64,000 nucleotides of DNA from Citrus sinensis. Taxonomy: Eukaryota; Streptophyta; Magnoliopsida; Sapindales; Rutaceae. This document shows, one piece after another, positions 47,416 to 60,100 of this stretch. The number at the start of each line of letters is the position of its first letter. Position 1 is the stretch's first letter. The position numbers and the translations under genes were made by a program. The notes beneath the pieces are model-generated. The model did not search any database. It saw nothing but the letters and a program-made list of their open reading frames with translations, and was not told where the DNA came from. The DNA lies in assembly GCF_022201045.2 (NCBI RefSeq), contig NC_068557.1:30233501-30297500 (forward strand). The letters run 5' to 3'.

Positions 47416-49224
47416 AATGACCTGTGGAGAGTCTCTCCTTTGAGGATTAAAATAATAAAATAATAATAATAAAATCTCTCACCTTCTCTTGGTTCAATTT
47501 TTTCTACTAATTAGTTGCAAATGGGACTGTAGAATGGGCGATGATTGTGGTCCCTTTGGGGCCCCACTTTACAAATCCGCTCTTTCATATCTGTTTCATT
47601 TTTAATCATACTGCTGAGTGCTGACCCTTTAAGAAAGTTTTTTTGCAGCTCTTTACGCACATCCATTGCGCAAAACGACATAAATAAATATAGGCTAAGT
47701 TATGTGCTGAGAGGAGACCCTCACCCTCTTTTCATTATTCTTTTTTTTTTTTTTTTTTTCCCTTCCCCCGTGTATTTTAAGCAAATTAAAATTGATTTAG
47801 CTTTATAAAGCATAATCAAACAAAAACTTACTAGCCCCAAAGCTAGCAAAGAATCCCGAGGTAATTAACTAATCCACCACAATGATTTGAAATGCTACAG
47901 TAGTAAACCCTCAGTTACTCGTGCACTTAATTAACCTGTGGGGTTCATGATTATTCCCTAAAATGGGGGAATTTTTTTTTTTTTTTTCCAGTTACTACTC
48001 AATGCAATCACGAAAAAGCTTTGAGGGGAAGGGTATAACGGGGATTTCAGATGATTAGGGGTGACCGAGTAATTATGCGTGGATTGAGGAGTGGGTTGGG
48101 GCAAATGGAGCCGTGGGGCCGTCATATAATGGCATTAAGTGCTCGCAGCATGTGCCCTGTACGCTTTGTCTAACCCTATGGACTATTGATGATGGACCCT
48201 TAACTCCACGCGACTCACGCGCCCGTCCGAGTCCGATATTACGGTGCTTCCACAGTTAAGACTTGGACCCACAATCAATAGGGAGCCCAACCCTTTCTCT
48301 AATCCTTATTTGCAATATTTCAATTATTTATTTATTTTATCCTTCATAATTATTATTAGATCTTTCATTATTTTGAGTGGAGAAAAAGTTAATTAAAAAA
48401 AAAATAAGTCACAACACTTTAGGAATTGTAACCGGTAAGATTAGTTAGAGGTGAATTGATTTTTTTTTTCCTTTCTATACTTCTATTGCCTTCTGTTTTA
48501 AGCAAGCAAGATATTAGGATTAATGTTGTCAATCAAAGGGGAGTTGGCCAATTACCCAACAATCACTGTCCTGAAATGAGCATGCTTCCTTGTGTTGCGT
48601 AATCATTTATTGGCTGTCGAGTGTGGACATATATTTACATGGGCTGGCTGGCGGGCTTCTTTTGACATTTTGACTTGCCAAGGCAACAACATAATTTGTG
48701 TTGGCAAATTGTTGGTTTACATCTTTTTGTGTTGCCCCATATAAAATTTGCATAGCTGTTTAATTTTGATAGCTAGTGCACAATGAAATCTGAGGTCCTA
48801 TCTTTAATTAAACTTAACTATTCTAAAACTTCAAATATTAAGAAATTACTTTGTAAAAGAGTTGCTTTAATTTACCAAATTAGTGAGATGGGTTCAGGCT
48901 TTATCCAACGCATGTATGGACTGAAAGCTAATATAGCAGCAAACAATTCAATGCTAACAGCTAGAACCATAGTAATGGTGAAACGTCTTGCAAGATCGGT
49001 GCAACAAACTTAACTCATCTACATGATACGGACCAAAAAAAATTGAAGGAGAGCAACTAGATCCGCTTAATTATTTTCATCCGGATTTAGGCATTATATT
49101 TACAACTTTTTATTTCATTACCTAATGACTCGATGAAATTTATGACAACGATTGGCGCAACAGCTCAAGGTTGGAGGCAAGGAAAAGTACCTATAATAAT
49201 AGCTCAGTCTAAAGTCAAAATAAC

Positions 49225-49255
<31 letters not shown>

Positions 49256-49830
49256 GGAAGAAGTTTCTATTTCATATACACAATTCATGTGTCAACTCTC
49301 TTTTTCTTTTTCCTTTTATCATGACACATATTTCAACTAAGAACATGGCCCCTCTTCCCACCTAAGCCTAAGAAGCACAAAAGAAAAAAAAAAAAAAAAA
49401 GAGAGAGAGAGAAAGAAAGAGAGAGAAGGAAAAAGATTAATGTAGGTTCAAATTTTCCTAAAGCAAAAACTTAAATAGTAATGACTAGTGCGTAATAAAG
49501 CAGTAAAACCTTGAAGAAGCTGTCCGATCACTGACGGATGATTGGGTAAAGTAAATTGTGTAGTAAAAATCTTAGAGCTATAAACGTTGTCGTTTTCTGG
49601 ACGGGAGCTGAGGCTCAGAGACGGTGTAATGAATGGTATAGTTAATAGTTTGGGTATATTCTTTAAGTACAGTATTATGGTTGGTCATTGATGCATTGGT
49701 GGGCTATTAGAAAGTAACACGTCGTGGAGAGGAGTTAATAAAATTTCAGATGAAGAGATAAACAATTAATAAATGAAAGAAAGAGGCGGTGACATTTTCA
49801 CAGAAATGCTTTATTAACTTTGTCAACATA
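47416..49830. other. E6 upstream region and intergenic sequence
   Basis: E6 promoter region first, with T runs at 47742-47760 and 47971-47987. The remainder is AT-rich, with A runs at 49230-49255 and 49385-49400 and a GA tract at 49401-49430. A 76-codon frame at 48783-49013 has no family resemblance. No gene is called. Confidence 0.45.
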
Positions 49831-50059
49831 CTAATAAAATATTGGCTCCACTGATAATGGAGTCCCCTTAAGTGATTTGATTAGATTTGTTCTCTAATTC
49901 GAGTCGCAGGGAAGTCGCCTTTGTTGGGAGAACATGTACCTCCCGATTCGAGCGGGAACTTCTAATCTGAATTGTGGTACGAATTTAAAAGTGCCTCCCA
50001 CAGTTGAGGGCCTCTACAAAATACCTCGTGATTAATATAAAAAAAAAAAAAAAAAAAAA
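49831..50059 (+). mobile_element. tRNA-derived SINE copy 2 (plus strand)
   Basis: Plus-strand retroposon of about 229 bp ending in about 20 A. It is flanked by a perfect 15-bp duplication AACTTTGTCAACATA at 49816-49830 and 50060-50074. Internal blocks TTGGCTCCACTGATAATGG, TTCGAGTCGCAGGGAAGTCG, GAGAACATGTACCTCCCGA and ATACCTCGTG match the copy at 13546-13774 in opposite orientation. Some CpG-type changes suggest it is moderately old. Confidence 0.88.
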
Positions 50060-50074
50060 AACTTTGTCAACATA

Positions 50075-50639
50075 TTTGTTGGAGCAATCTACCAAAGCCT
50101 TTTTTTTTGGCTTGCTTTGCGGGGGGGTTAAGTGAGTTTGTTTGTTAATTTGTTCCGTGATCAGCGCAAGGGGAGTTTCCTACTCGACTCCAAGGCGAAA
50201 GGGAAAGACAGAGATAGAATATAAAGGAGAAATTTGTCCGTGCAATTTTGTTTTCATTTTCCGATTGCAAATATTCGTTATTTCCTCGTCTCTTTATAAT
50301 TATTACGGGCCCCTCTACGATGCTTTTGGGTCACAGTACCGGGCAAGTGAGGCTACTCGATTTTTATTATTCTACTGATGAGCTTGGGCTTGTAGTCCAA
50401 TCTTGCCCTCAACGGGTCTGCAATTGGTCGGGGTGTTCAACTTCCCAAGTGTTGCATTGCAAATTGCAATGGTCATGAAAAAAAAAAAAAAAAAAATGAC
50501 CCATTGAGACCAAAATCGAACTCTAAAAAGTAAAATCAACACAAAAAATTTGCCGTTGACACAGAACCGAATACTAACAACGGTTACACAAACAATCATC
50601 CATCATTTAAAACCCATGTCACTGCAATACAAAGTGAAA
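50075..50639. other. Intergenic sequence
   Basis: A G7 run and an A run at about 50478-50496 are present. Short frames on both strands (50142-50599) overlap each other and match nothing known. Part is probably 3' UTR of the minus-strand gene at 50640. Confidence 0.4.
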
Positions 50640-51092
50640 TCAAGAGCCATTAGCTGCAAATGGGTCCCAAAAGAAGAGAGAAAACAACAAAAGATTAGGC
50701 ACCAAAATAGGAATCAAAGGATTGACGTGACATCCGAGGCGTTTTCTTTGCAATCGTTTCCTAACATACTCTCTTTTCTCCTCATCTCCCCACTTAGCTT
50801 CCTCCACTCCCTTTGCCAGAGTCAAAGGCGGAGGCTGCTGATACGGGCACTTTGATCTCCAGGAAGTCTGAGGAAGCCCAAATCTCGAGACCCTTCTGAG
50901 GAATAGAGAGAGACCCCACCTCCAGTGAATATAACGAAATTTGGTGCAGAAAACAGGAGGATAATCCCAGTTCAGGTAGCATGGGATTTGTGAGGAGACG
51001 AACAACTGTGAGTGGAGCGGTGGTGAATTTGTGGGGCTTGTCAAGACGTGTGTCAAAGCTTGCAGTTTTTGTTCCCATGTTGTGTCATCCAT
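50640..51092 (-). CDS. Conserved plant protein of unknown function, 150 aa
   Basis: A single-exon protein starting MDDTTWEQKLQALTHVLTSP and containing SQIPCYLNWDYPP, WGLSLFLRRVSRFGLPQTSW and YQQPPPLTLAKGVEEAKWG. It ends with a hydrophobic stretch (about 120-145: HVNPLIPILVPNLLLFSLFF) that may be a membrane segment. I recognise this pattern as a widespread, single-copy plant protein with no known function. The KREYVRKRLQRKRLG stretch before the hydrophobic tail is strongly basic, as in many tail-anchored proteins (inference). The start is the ATG at 51092; the frame is open one codon further to a GTG only. Confidence 0.85.
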   Translation of the reverse strand: MDDTTWEQKLQALTHVLTSPTNSPPLHSQLFVSSQIPCYLNWDYPPVFCTKFRYIHWRWGLSLFLRRVSRFGLPQTSWRSKCPYQQPPPLTLAKGVEEAKWGDEEKREYVRKRLQRKRLGCHVNPLIPILVPNLLLFSLFFWDPFAANGS

Positions 51093-51895
51093 CACTAAAT
51101 TGTTCTCAATAAAGCCCTTTGGCTGAAATATGAGCCATGTATCTGAGTCTGATGATAATGGAGCAAACTATTTGTCTTTTTAAGTTGTGCCAAATATTTT
51201 GTAAAATCATCTTTCGTCCACAAAATTGTCGGTGCTTTTGCTCTTGCCACTTGCCAATTGATTGAATGTAAATTAAAGGGCAAAATCTTTTATTGCCTCT
51301 AAAGTTTTCACATCATAAAAAAATGAGAATTCTCATTTAGAACAAATGACAACTTGGGCAGAATTGACATCGTCGAAGAATTTTGTTGTTGTAAATGAGA
51401 AATTTCTCATTTGACACGAGAAATTTCGTTTGATAACACTATTGTTTTGGACAAGATTTCCGTGCAACTCGAAACTGACCAAAGTTGCCAGGTCAACGAC
51501 ACGGTCGAAAATTTTGAATTCTAAGAACTTAAGGTGAAATGTCTTTAATATCCTTAATATTTTGCATTTAAGATAATGAAATGTTGAAACAACTCTTTCA
51601 ACCTAAGAGTTCAACTTCATGTTGCTACAAATGGAATTATTACATCAGTCAGTCAAGTATGAAGAATCCATGCACCACTAGATGTAGCAGCAAATTAAAT
51701 GGTTAGTAACTGGCATTCTAAACTACTACCAGTAAGATACTTGACATGAATTAATTCATGTGACGAGCAGTCAGCAAGACAACGAGCACTGCACAAGCTA
51801 TTCCTTTCTTTCTGGAACTTAAAAAAGAAAACGACTGGTTTGGACAAATATCCTCTTCCTGAGAAGCAAGTTGCCTCCTTAAAGAGCAAAACTTT
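51093..51895. other. Intergenic sequence between two minus-strand genes
   Basis: Promoter of the 150-aa protein gene, then probable 3' UTR of the coiled-coil gene. No further gene or repeat is recognised; the frame at 51695-51889 is the 3' flank of the latter. Confidence 0.4.
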
Positions 51896-54800
51896 CTATA
51901 ACTTGCTGAATTGTGATGAAAGCAACACCCATGCAGCCAATATTGGGAAGGTGATTAAAGCAGAAGCCTAGAATGCCAGCAATTTAGTTACATTAGAAGA
52001 TCAAGAGTGAGAACTGGAACGTGGATGACAGGATCCACAAAGCCGAGTCAATAAAAATGATATCAATTACCAAAAGGGGTAAAATCTACAAAGCTTACCA
52101 CAAAAAATACCACTTCCTCATTGGCAAGAGCTGCGGTCAATTTGTTTTTAACCATTTCTTGCTTGATGAATCCTTGCAACTGCAAATAGAATGTAACATA
52201 GAGTTAAATCCTGTTTATCCATATGAACATGAAAGTTCTGCTGCTATATCTAAACTATTAGGGTTCCTTGGACTGGGTGTGGCTTAGGCAATGTAGTGAC
52301 CGGACAATAAAGCAGTAACTGGTAATTTCTAGGTGCACGAGTGCTCGCAACCTCTGTATTTGGTTCAATTACAATGTCAGAAACAGAAAATTAACCAAGG
52401 TTTTTATGTTAGCATTGCATTTAAAGTTTTTCTAAAGGCAAAACACCTGTCAGTGATTCAATGGAAAATGGCACACATAATTACAGCAATATAGTTTAGA
52501 ATATCCCTAGTACAGCAATAAAAGTATAATTTTATCTTTCAAACGACAACTCTGCATAGTTTAGTTTAGAATAGTTTAGAATATCCCTAGTAAAGCAGTA
52601 ACTGGTAATTTCTAGGTGCACGAGTGCTCGCAACCTCTGTATTTGGTTCAATTACAATGTCAGAAACAGAAAATTAACCAAGGTTTTTATGTTATCATTG
52701 CATTTAAAGTTTTTCTAAAGGCAAAACACCTGTCAGTGATTCAATGGAAAATGGCACACATAATTACAGCAATATAGTTTAGAATATCCCTAGTACAGCA
52801 ATAAAAGTATAATTTTATCTTTCAAACGACAACTCTGTATAGTTTAGAATATCCCTAGTAAAGCAGTAACTGGTAATTTCTAGGTGCACGAGTGCTCGCA
52901 ACCTCTGTATTTGGTTCAATTACAATGTCAGAAACAGAAAATTAACCAAGGTTTTTGTGTTAGCATCGCATTTAAAGTTTTTCTAAAGGCAAGACACCTG
53001 TCAGTGATTCAATGGAAAATGGCACACATAATTACAGCAATTTAGTTTAGAATATCCCTAGTACAGCAATAAAAGTATAATTTTATCTTTCAAACGACAA
53101 CTCTGTATAGTTTAGTTTAGAATAGTTTAGAATATCCCTAGTAAAGCAGTAACTAGTAATTTCTAGGTGCACGAGTGCTTGGAACCTCTGTATTTGGTTC
53201 AATTACAATGTCAGAAACAGAAAATTAACCAAGGTTTTTGTGTTAGCATCGCATTTAAAGTTTTTCTAAAGGCAAGACACCTGTCAGTGATTCAATGGAA
53301 AATGGCACACATAATTACAGCAATTTAGTTTAGAATATCCCTAGTACAGCAATAAAAGTATAATTTTATCTTTCAAACGACAACTCTGTATAGTTTAGTT
53401 TAGAATAGTTTAGAATATCCCTAGTAAAGCAGTAACTGGTAATTTCTAGGTGCACGAGTGCTTGCAACCTCTGTATTTGGTTCAATTACAATGTCAGAAA
53501 CAGAAAATTAACCAAGGTTTTTGTGTTAGCATCGCATTTAAAGTTTTTCTAAAGGCAAAACACCTGTCAGTGATTCAATGGAAAATGGCACACATAATTA
53601 CAGCAATATAGTTTAGAATATCCCTAGTACAGCAATAAAAGTATAATTTTATCTTTCAAACGACAACTCTTTGCTTAGCAGATGTGAGTGAGTGAATACA
53701 AACCTCATGGTGAAACTTTTTAAAAGCCAAAAAGAATCGCTTAAATTGATGTTGAACTTGAGACATAAAGGAGATCAAAATAGACCCTTTGCCTGGTAAA
53801 TAAGGTACCAACATCCCAGTGAGCTTTGGAAGATGTTTTTCAGAAAAGTCTTTGACAAACTGCAATTCACGTGGAAAATTAGAAATATGCGTCATATTAT
53901 GAAAACTATTGAATATAGACCAACAATAATAAATGGATATGCAAAGATTAAGACTTTACCAATATTTTCTTTAAAAAATTCAAATAAATTAACAAAGATG
54001 GATTAACATCTCTGCAAATTTCCAACAATTGATATTACCTTCAAGAATGTGCATCTGGCATACATCAGTTGCCTTTGGACGTTTGCTGCCCTCAACTATA
54101 AGAGAATCATCAGCAAAAAAGGAGATAATAAGAATAAACTGTCAGGGCATCAACAGAGATGCACACAGCCTTATTTTCCTAAATCCTGAAGAACTGAGGA
54201 TATCATTGAAATAACTTGGGACGACCATGCATACTTCTGCCATATGAAGAGCCTGCTCAAGATGTTGAATCTGAATCCACTGTTCTGTAACAATCTCTGA
54301 CATCTAGCGGTGACAAACAAATCAAAAGAAAGCCATGTAACAAGCTCAGATCCTAAAATGGCATCTCAAAACAATGAAAAGAATCCCACCATTCATGAGT
54401 TAGAACCAGCGAGACAGGAAGTTGTCACCAAATGATATGGGGATGAGCAAAAGCATTCACCTTTTCAACTTGTAAAGAAACCTCTTCCAATCTGTCCTCA
54501 GCATCCAGAGCTTTCGATTCTAAATTGTGAATATCAAAGTTGTTCTTCCGGGAAGCAGCCCATAGAAGTCGTATCTAGGCAACATTATCCTACTTATCAA
54601 ATCAGTTAAACGATCAACAAGTGAAAAACAGAATAACAAATATAAATACTACCATGTATTTTGAGAAAGGCGATGCACCAACAGAAAGATGAATATCCTA
54701 TTCGTGACTAACCTCTTCTTCCAGAGCATTTAGCCTTTCCTCAGCACGGGACGAGTCATCCTGAAATTGAACCGTATGCATTGTCAAAAATTTAATGTGA

Positions 54801-55326
54801 CACAAAGGTTGTCTATCCGTCGAAGAAATTGATTCTAAAGTGCGCAAATCTACATTTATATTGCATCATTTGTATGCTTCACTCAATAATAATCCAAAAC
54901 ACGGATCGATCGGTGCCAAACAGCGCCTAAGGATTGAAGAGAAGAGGCACGGCACCTTGATTTTTGAAAGAAGAGATTGGAGATGGTGGATCTTATTCGT
55001 CATGTCATCAACTAGCTTGTCGCGCTCCTCTATATAATTACTCTTGCCATTTACTTTCCTAATGCTTTCCTCTAGCATGGTTTCTGTGAGAACAGAATAA
55101 CGCGATGGAGTCTAAAATATCACTATAAAATTGACAACGTCAACATTATCAAAAGATGAAATAGCAAACACTAAAGAGAGAAATTACCTAATCCGGCAAT
55201 TTTGAGCTTGGCGTCCTGCAATTCAGCGATCAAATGCTGCTGGCTGTGTTGTTGATTTTGAGATGTAAGAGTGAAAGACCAAAATAAAATCACCAAAAGG
55301 AGAGTTAGATGAGCTGCAGCTGCCAT
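51896..55326 (-). CDS. Coiled-coil membrane protein of unknown function (9 exons)
   Basis: Nine exons (55188-55326, 54956-55083, 54713-54760, 54461-54574, 54235-54303, 54039-54095, 53704-53859, 52099-52179, 51896-51967) give 287 aa with all GT-AG introns and frame kept. The N-terminus MAAAAHLTLLLVILFWSFTL is a signal sequence or anchor. A long heptad-like coiled coil follows (about 30-165: LIAELQDAKLKIAGLETMLE ... EERLNALEEEIRLLWAASRK ... TEQWIQIQHLEQALHMAE). A conserved globular part comes next (FVKDFSEKHLPKLTGMLVPYLPG), and the C-terminal segment VVFFVASALITFPILAAWVL is a likely membrane span. It belongs to a plant family I remember only as uncharacterised or 'USO1-like'; a secretory-pathway location is an inference. 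Intron 7 (1524 bases) is nearly filled by a tandem repeat array. Confidence 0.88.
52311..53670. repeat. Five-copy 283-bp tandem repeat array inside intron 7
   Basis: Units start at 52311, 52594, 52862, 53145 and 53428 with AGCAGTAACT(G/A)GTAATTTC. Spacing is 283, 268, 283 and 283. The short second unit lacks one 15-base TTTAGTTTAGAATAG piece near its end, and the fifth stops at about 243 bases. Copies differ by only a few substitutions (for example ATGTTAGCATTG versus GTGTTAGCATCG). There is no open frame. The array lies wholly between exons 7 (ends 53704) and 8 (starts 52179). Confidence 0.97.
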
Positions 55327-57139
55327 TACTTTTCTATTTCCACTCTCTGTTACTTTCCTAGATTTTGTTTTGGTACTGAAGATGAAGGAGAACTAATAAA
55401 AGACCTCGGAATCGGATTGCTTGGTGGCCTTTTTTCTTTTTCTTTTTTTTTTGATGGACGGTATTCACTTCTTCAGTTTCAGTTAGGACGTGGTGCACAC
55501 GTGGCAAGCGCCGCTTAAATGAGAGTAGAATCTGTAGCATTCACCATCACTGTCCATAAAAAATAGTACGAAAAATAATACATCATCATTATAAAATGAA
55601 AAAAAATAAAATAAAAAAATCACTATAAAATAATTTTTTAAATCTTTTTGGCTTTTCTATTAAATATAATTCTATTTTCAATATAGATAGCATTGCTTAA
55701 TTTGCTTTTCATCATTTAATTTGACCCCCCTCATCAATCATCTCACAATACAATCAATTTTCTACCTTTTTTTTTTTGTTTTCAATCACTAACATACATT
55801 ATACAATTAGAAATGTATCAATATTTACATTAGAACCATTCTAATCCAAATTTATACCCTCACAAATTTAGAAAGAATATTTGTTTCACTTTATATTTGT
55901 TTAAAGAAACTTTGAAAATACTCGTTAAAATTATCAACATTCCATCTAATATTCACAAAGTATATGAATTTTATACTTCATTATTAACGGAGTCAGAATC
56001 TTTTAACAAAAATAGTTTAGCTATATAAAATGTCAAAAAATTAAGCTACAACAAAATATTAAGGTATAACGACTACAATTCTTAAAATTGCTAATTGATA
56101 GGTGCTACTGAAGATGTCATCTAGTTATAAAAGGGTGTAGCTTTGCAATTTTTTCTAATATTACTTACAACAATTTTTCTTTCGTTTTTAAGTTCAAATT
56201 ATATTCCAAATTTATTTGACATTGAAAACTTGATAATATTTTCATATTTTAAAGTAGAATACTTACAATAAGTTTTGAGTATTTTTGAACTTTCATTAAA
56301 CATTGGGTGACAATCTAATAATTTCCCAATATTTAACAATAGTGTTTACTTAATTATTATTTTAGAAGTAAATATTCTTATATAAATTTCAAATAAAGAT
56401 CAAAATTTTACGGTTTTAAAATATTTTTTCAAATTATTAATATTATAAATCATAATATTAAACTGTTTCTTATGATTATAAAAATTAAAATAATTTGTTT
56501 GTAATTAATAATTAATGTTATGAATAAATAATATATAGTTTAGTTTAACAAAATTAACTTAAGTGGCTTATCCCACAAGGGTCATGGACCAGGAGATGGC
56601 CTTATTAGAATTAATGATGCAATGCTATCTTGGCCCAACGTGGACCAAACATAAACTTGGATAAAAAATTATCCAATCCCATGCTTAATACCACCGCCGA
56701 ACACGCCCTAAATTTCCAACCAGAAAACTGGAATCAAATCAACCTTTGGCTCCGCGGCGAAAGCCACGCTGAATACCAAGAATAAGCAGCGTGACCTAGA
56801 CACAACCGTTGTGAACAAATTTTTCTACCACTAATAATATTCTTTGCATTATACACACAAGAAATAAATTTGGAGTCAGCTAGTATTTCAAAAACAAAAT
56901 AGGAAAAAAAAATTAATATAAATAATGGCGAAAAAGACCTCATTGCTGGCTAGGTTACAAATAATAAGCCTCAATTACATGGATTACAATGCGAATCTAA
57001 TTACTTCTAACTCCTCGTTCTGAACCCCGATAAAATTCAGAAGGGGTGTGTTCTTTTGCTCCCCTATACAGAAATTCCGCTACAACACCAAAAATATATT
57101 GCAGCCTGTGTACCAGCAGCAATCCCATAAATACAATTA
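55327..57139. other. AT-rich intergenic region
   Basis: The coiled-coil gene promoter is nearest 55327; the probable 3' UTR of the RLT gene lies before 57140. In between is AT-rich DNA with no gene. The frame at 56734-56943 is short and unsupported. Confidence 0.45.
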
Positions 57140-60100
57140 TCAATCACTATACTCTGAAGCAGCAGAGTCAACGCCATCGTCGATTCCATTCTGATCAGAG
57201 GCCTCACTCATGTCAATATTTCCCTCCGAATATTCATCCACTGCTTCTTCAATGCCAGCATCATCTCCAAAAGCATCTTCATCCTCATCACTTACTTCCA
57301 TCACATCCCTGTTCCAGCCATTAGTAGCACCATTAAAACCAACTTCCCAGTTTCCTTGCTCATATTCCACTGCTTGAACATTGTCGTCAGAGTCCACAGC
57401 TTCAGCACTGTTGCTGTTCTCAGCATCCTCCATATTTATCATCCTTTCTTTTCCAACACCCCATTCCTCTTCATCCAAGTTTCTATGTAATCCACTACTA
57501 CTGTCAGGGATAACCATATGACCCATTTGGCCCTGAAATGTCTCATTTTTAGATGTCCTATCGGCTCTCTTCCTAACCGTTCGGCGACCTCGACCATTTG
57601 TTCTTAATCCCTGCTGTTTCAGTCGGAGATTTAAACCCTCATGTTCTCTTGCAGTCCGCCTGCCAACATCAGCAGTGATACTCGGAGTTTTTTTATGATA
57701 CTTCCTACTCCATCCGTGGTCACGATTGCCTTTTCCACGTCTATAGTTTTTCCGTTTTCCAGCCAGGTTAGAGTAGTTCTCTTCTTTCACAAGTCTATCT
57801 TGGTCCAGTTCTTTTAGAACAACCTCTTTGTTCTTGAGAGGTAAATATCTTGAAGGGATCTGCACATATGGAAAAATGGGGGGGTTAGCTGTTCTATTTT
57901 TTCTCATTTCTCCCCTAGAAAATGATGATTATAAATAGCTGTCTTATCAAATACACATATGGCCAGATACAAGTTTGACAGAACCACCAGGGAATTTTTT
58001 GATTGCAGGGTTGAGAGTTTTCACTGGCACACTGTGAGCTACAAGGTATCAGATTAAAAAGAAATAGCATAAGAACTCACAACTCGTTCGTTGGCTTCCT
58101 TATCTTCTTCAAATTGCTCAGGTTTTTCTGGCTTTACATACATTATGGATGCATCAAGTTCCAAAAGCCTAAGAGCCACAGCAGCAGTGGTTTTTGGTAT
58201 CCATGGAAGTATAGGAACTGACCAAGGGTCAGCACATGTAAAAGAGGAGCCCAGTAATTCCTTTGTTGTCTCAAAGTTCGAAGATAAATATGATCGCTTT
58301 ATGCCACTCTCAAGGATGGTCAATAACTGCAAAAGAAACTCTGAGTGAGCCACTCATCCAACCAAAACTTAAATGTCAACTTACATATATTGCAACATAC
58401 ACAATTTTGCATGGATGCACAGATAGACATAACTACACAAGAACTTGATTATGTAACGGTGGAATAATGAACTAAGGGATTTTTTATTTGATTAAACTTC
58501 CAATTTTACCAGTCACAAAAAAATGAAATTATACACAACCTGTAAAACTTCTTCAGCTGATGATGACATGTTCAACTTCATTCCCCAAGTCTTTCGACGC
58601 TCGTCTGTCCATGATGCTTCCAGTGCTTCTGGTGGTATGTATGCCTGCCAATCAATAAATACAAATTATATATGAGCATAAACAAACAATAATTATCAGC
58701 TCTTTGAAAAGCTGAAAGATATTATTTAAACATAATTACTTTCAAGAAAATCCAAGTCTTCTCAGTCTCACCTCAATCACAGCAGACAAGGGCTTAAGCA
58801 ATCGAATTCCCAGAGGAAGAGAAGAATCAGACACATGTATGTCTCTTAGACCTAGCTTCGTTTTCTCTTCACACTGAATGGAATGTTCTGAAAATTTAGA
58901 ACTCTTATCAACTGCACCAAACGTCCGGTGACAAGAAGGGCAATGGGCATCTTCACAAAGATAAGAATCAAGACACACATCACAAATGACCAAAAGCTGC
59001 CTGCACCTTGTCTTCTCATTTTTCGAGGCACAAAGTGATAGTGAATTGAAACATTCTCTCCACATCCACCACTGAAAATCTTGGAACCTTTCCAGGGCAG
59101 CTTTCTTCTCGATTTCATTTCTCCCAAGCTCAATTCTGAAAGAAGAAGATGTCTCAAGTGTATCTGAATTTAAACCACAAACTGTACTACTGGGACTGTC
59201 AGAACTAGCAAAATCAGGATCAACATCCATTTCAGCAGCTTCATTTTTAATAGCAGTCCAACTTTGACCTACAGTATCAATGCCTTGCAAGTTCCTTCTA
59301 ACTTTATCTTTGAAGGACGTCTCAATCTTTTGCAACATTATGCGCAAATGAGATTCCCTAGTCCCACGTGCATCCAAAGACGACAATAGAGCATCAAAGG
59401 CCTACACAGATAGAATAGAGTCAATAAAAGCATTAAACAGATGCAAATATACCAATCATGTATGCTACATCTTCCTAAAGATATCTTGTGTAGATAGAGT
59501 AGATAGACTTTCAAAATAAATAAATAAATAAATAAACAACAGGCACATTAATTTTAGTCATATAGTCAGTAACGTGGAACAGGTATACAAACAAACAATA
59601 ACAAAATACATAAAACAAATTGACAAAAACATGCATGCAACAAAATCATTATATGAGCATATAGTTAAAAGTAATTTGATATAACATCTAGTAGGAAAGT
59701 TACAATTACATATTTGTACAAAAATTACCTCTACAGTATCAATAAGCCTCCAAGTTCCATCATGTAATTCAACGAAGATTCTTCCAGAACAAGGATCATT
59801 TCTAGAAGCAGATGTAGCAAACTGCCAGTATCTATTACGTCTGCGATCTTGACCGAGAGGCAAGGACCTGTATACATACATCTCTTCTGCCATATGGGCA
59901 ATATAAGCTTTCAATTGTGAGCGTGACCTTTTTGAAGCATATCCATGTTGCTGGGTCGCAAGGTTATCCAGACCAGTAGAGGGATCTTGAACCGCTACGG
60001 TCCTTTCATTAGGGAATTCACTTAGATGATTCTGAAAAACTTGAGAACCAAACATGGGTTTTTGATCTTCTGCAAGGCTTGGAGATGCCTCATTCTTGTT

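Noticed and set aside
52311-53670. CRISPR-like array
   Set aside because: Units are long 283-bp tandem copies without spacers, inside a plant nuclear intron.
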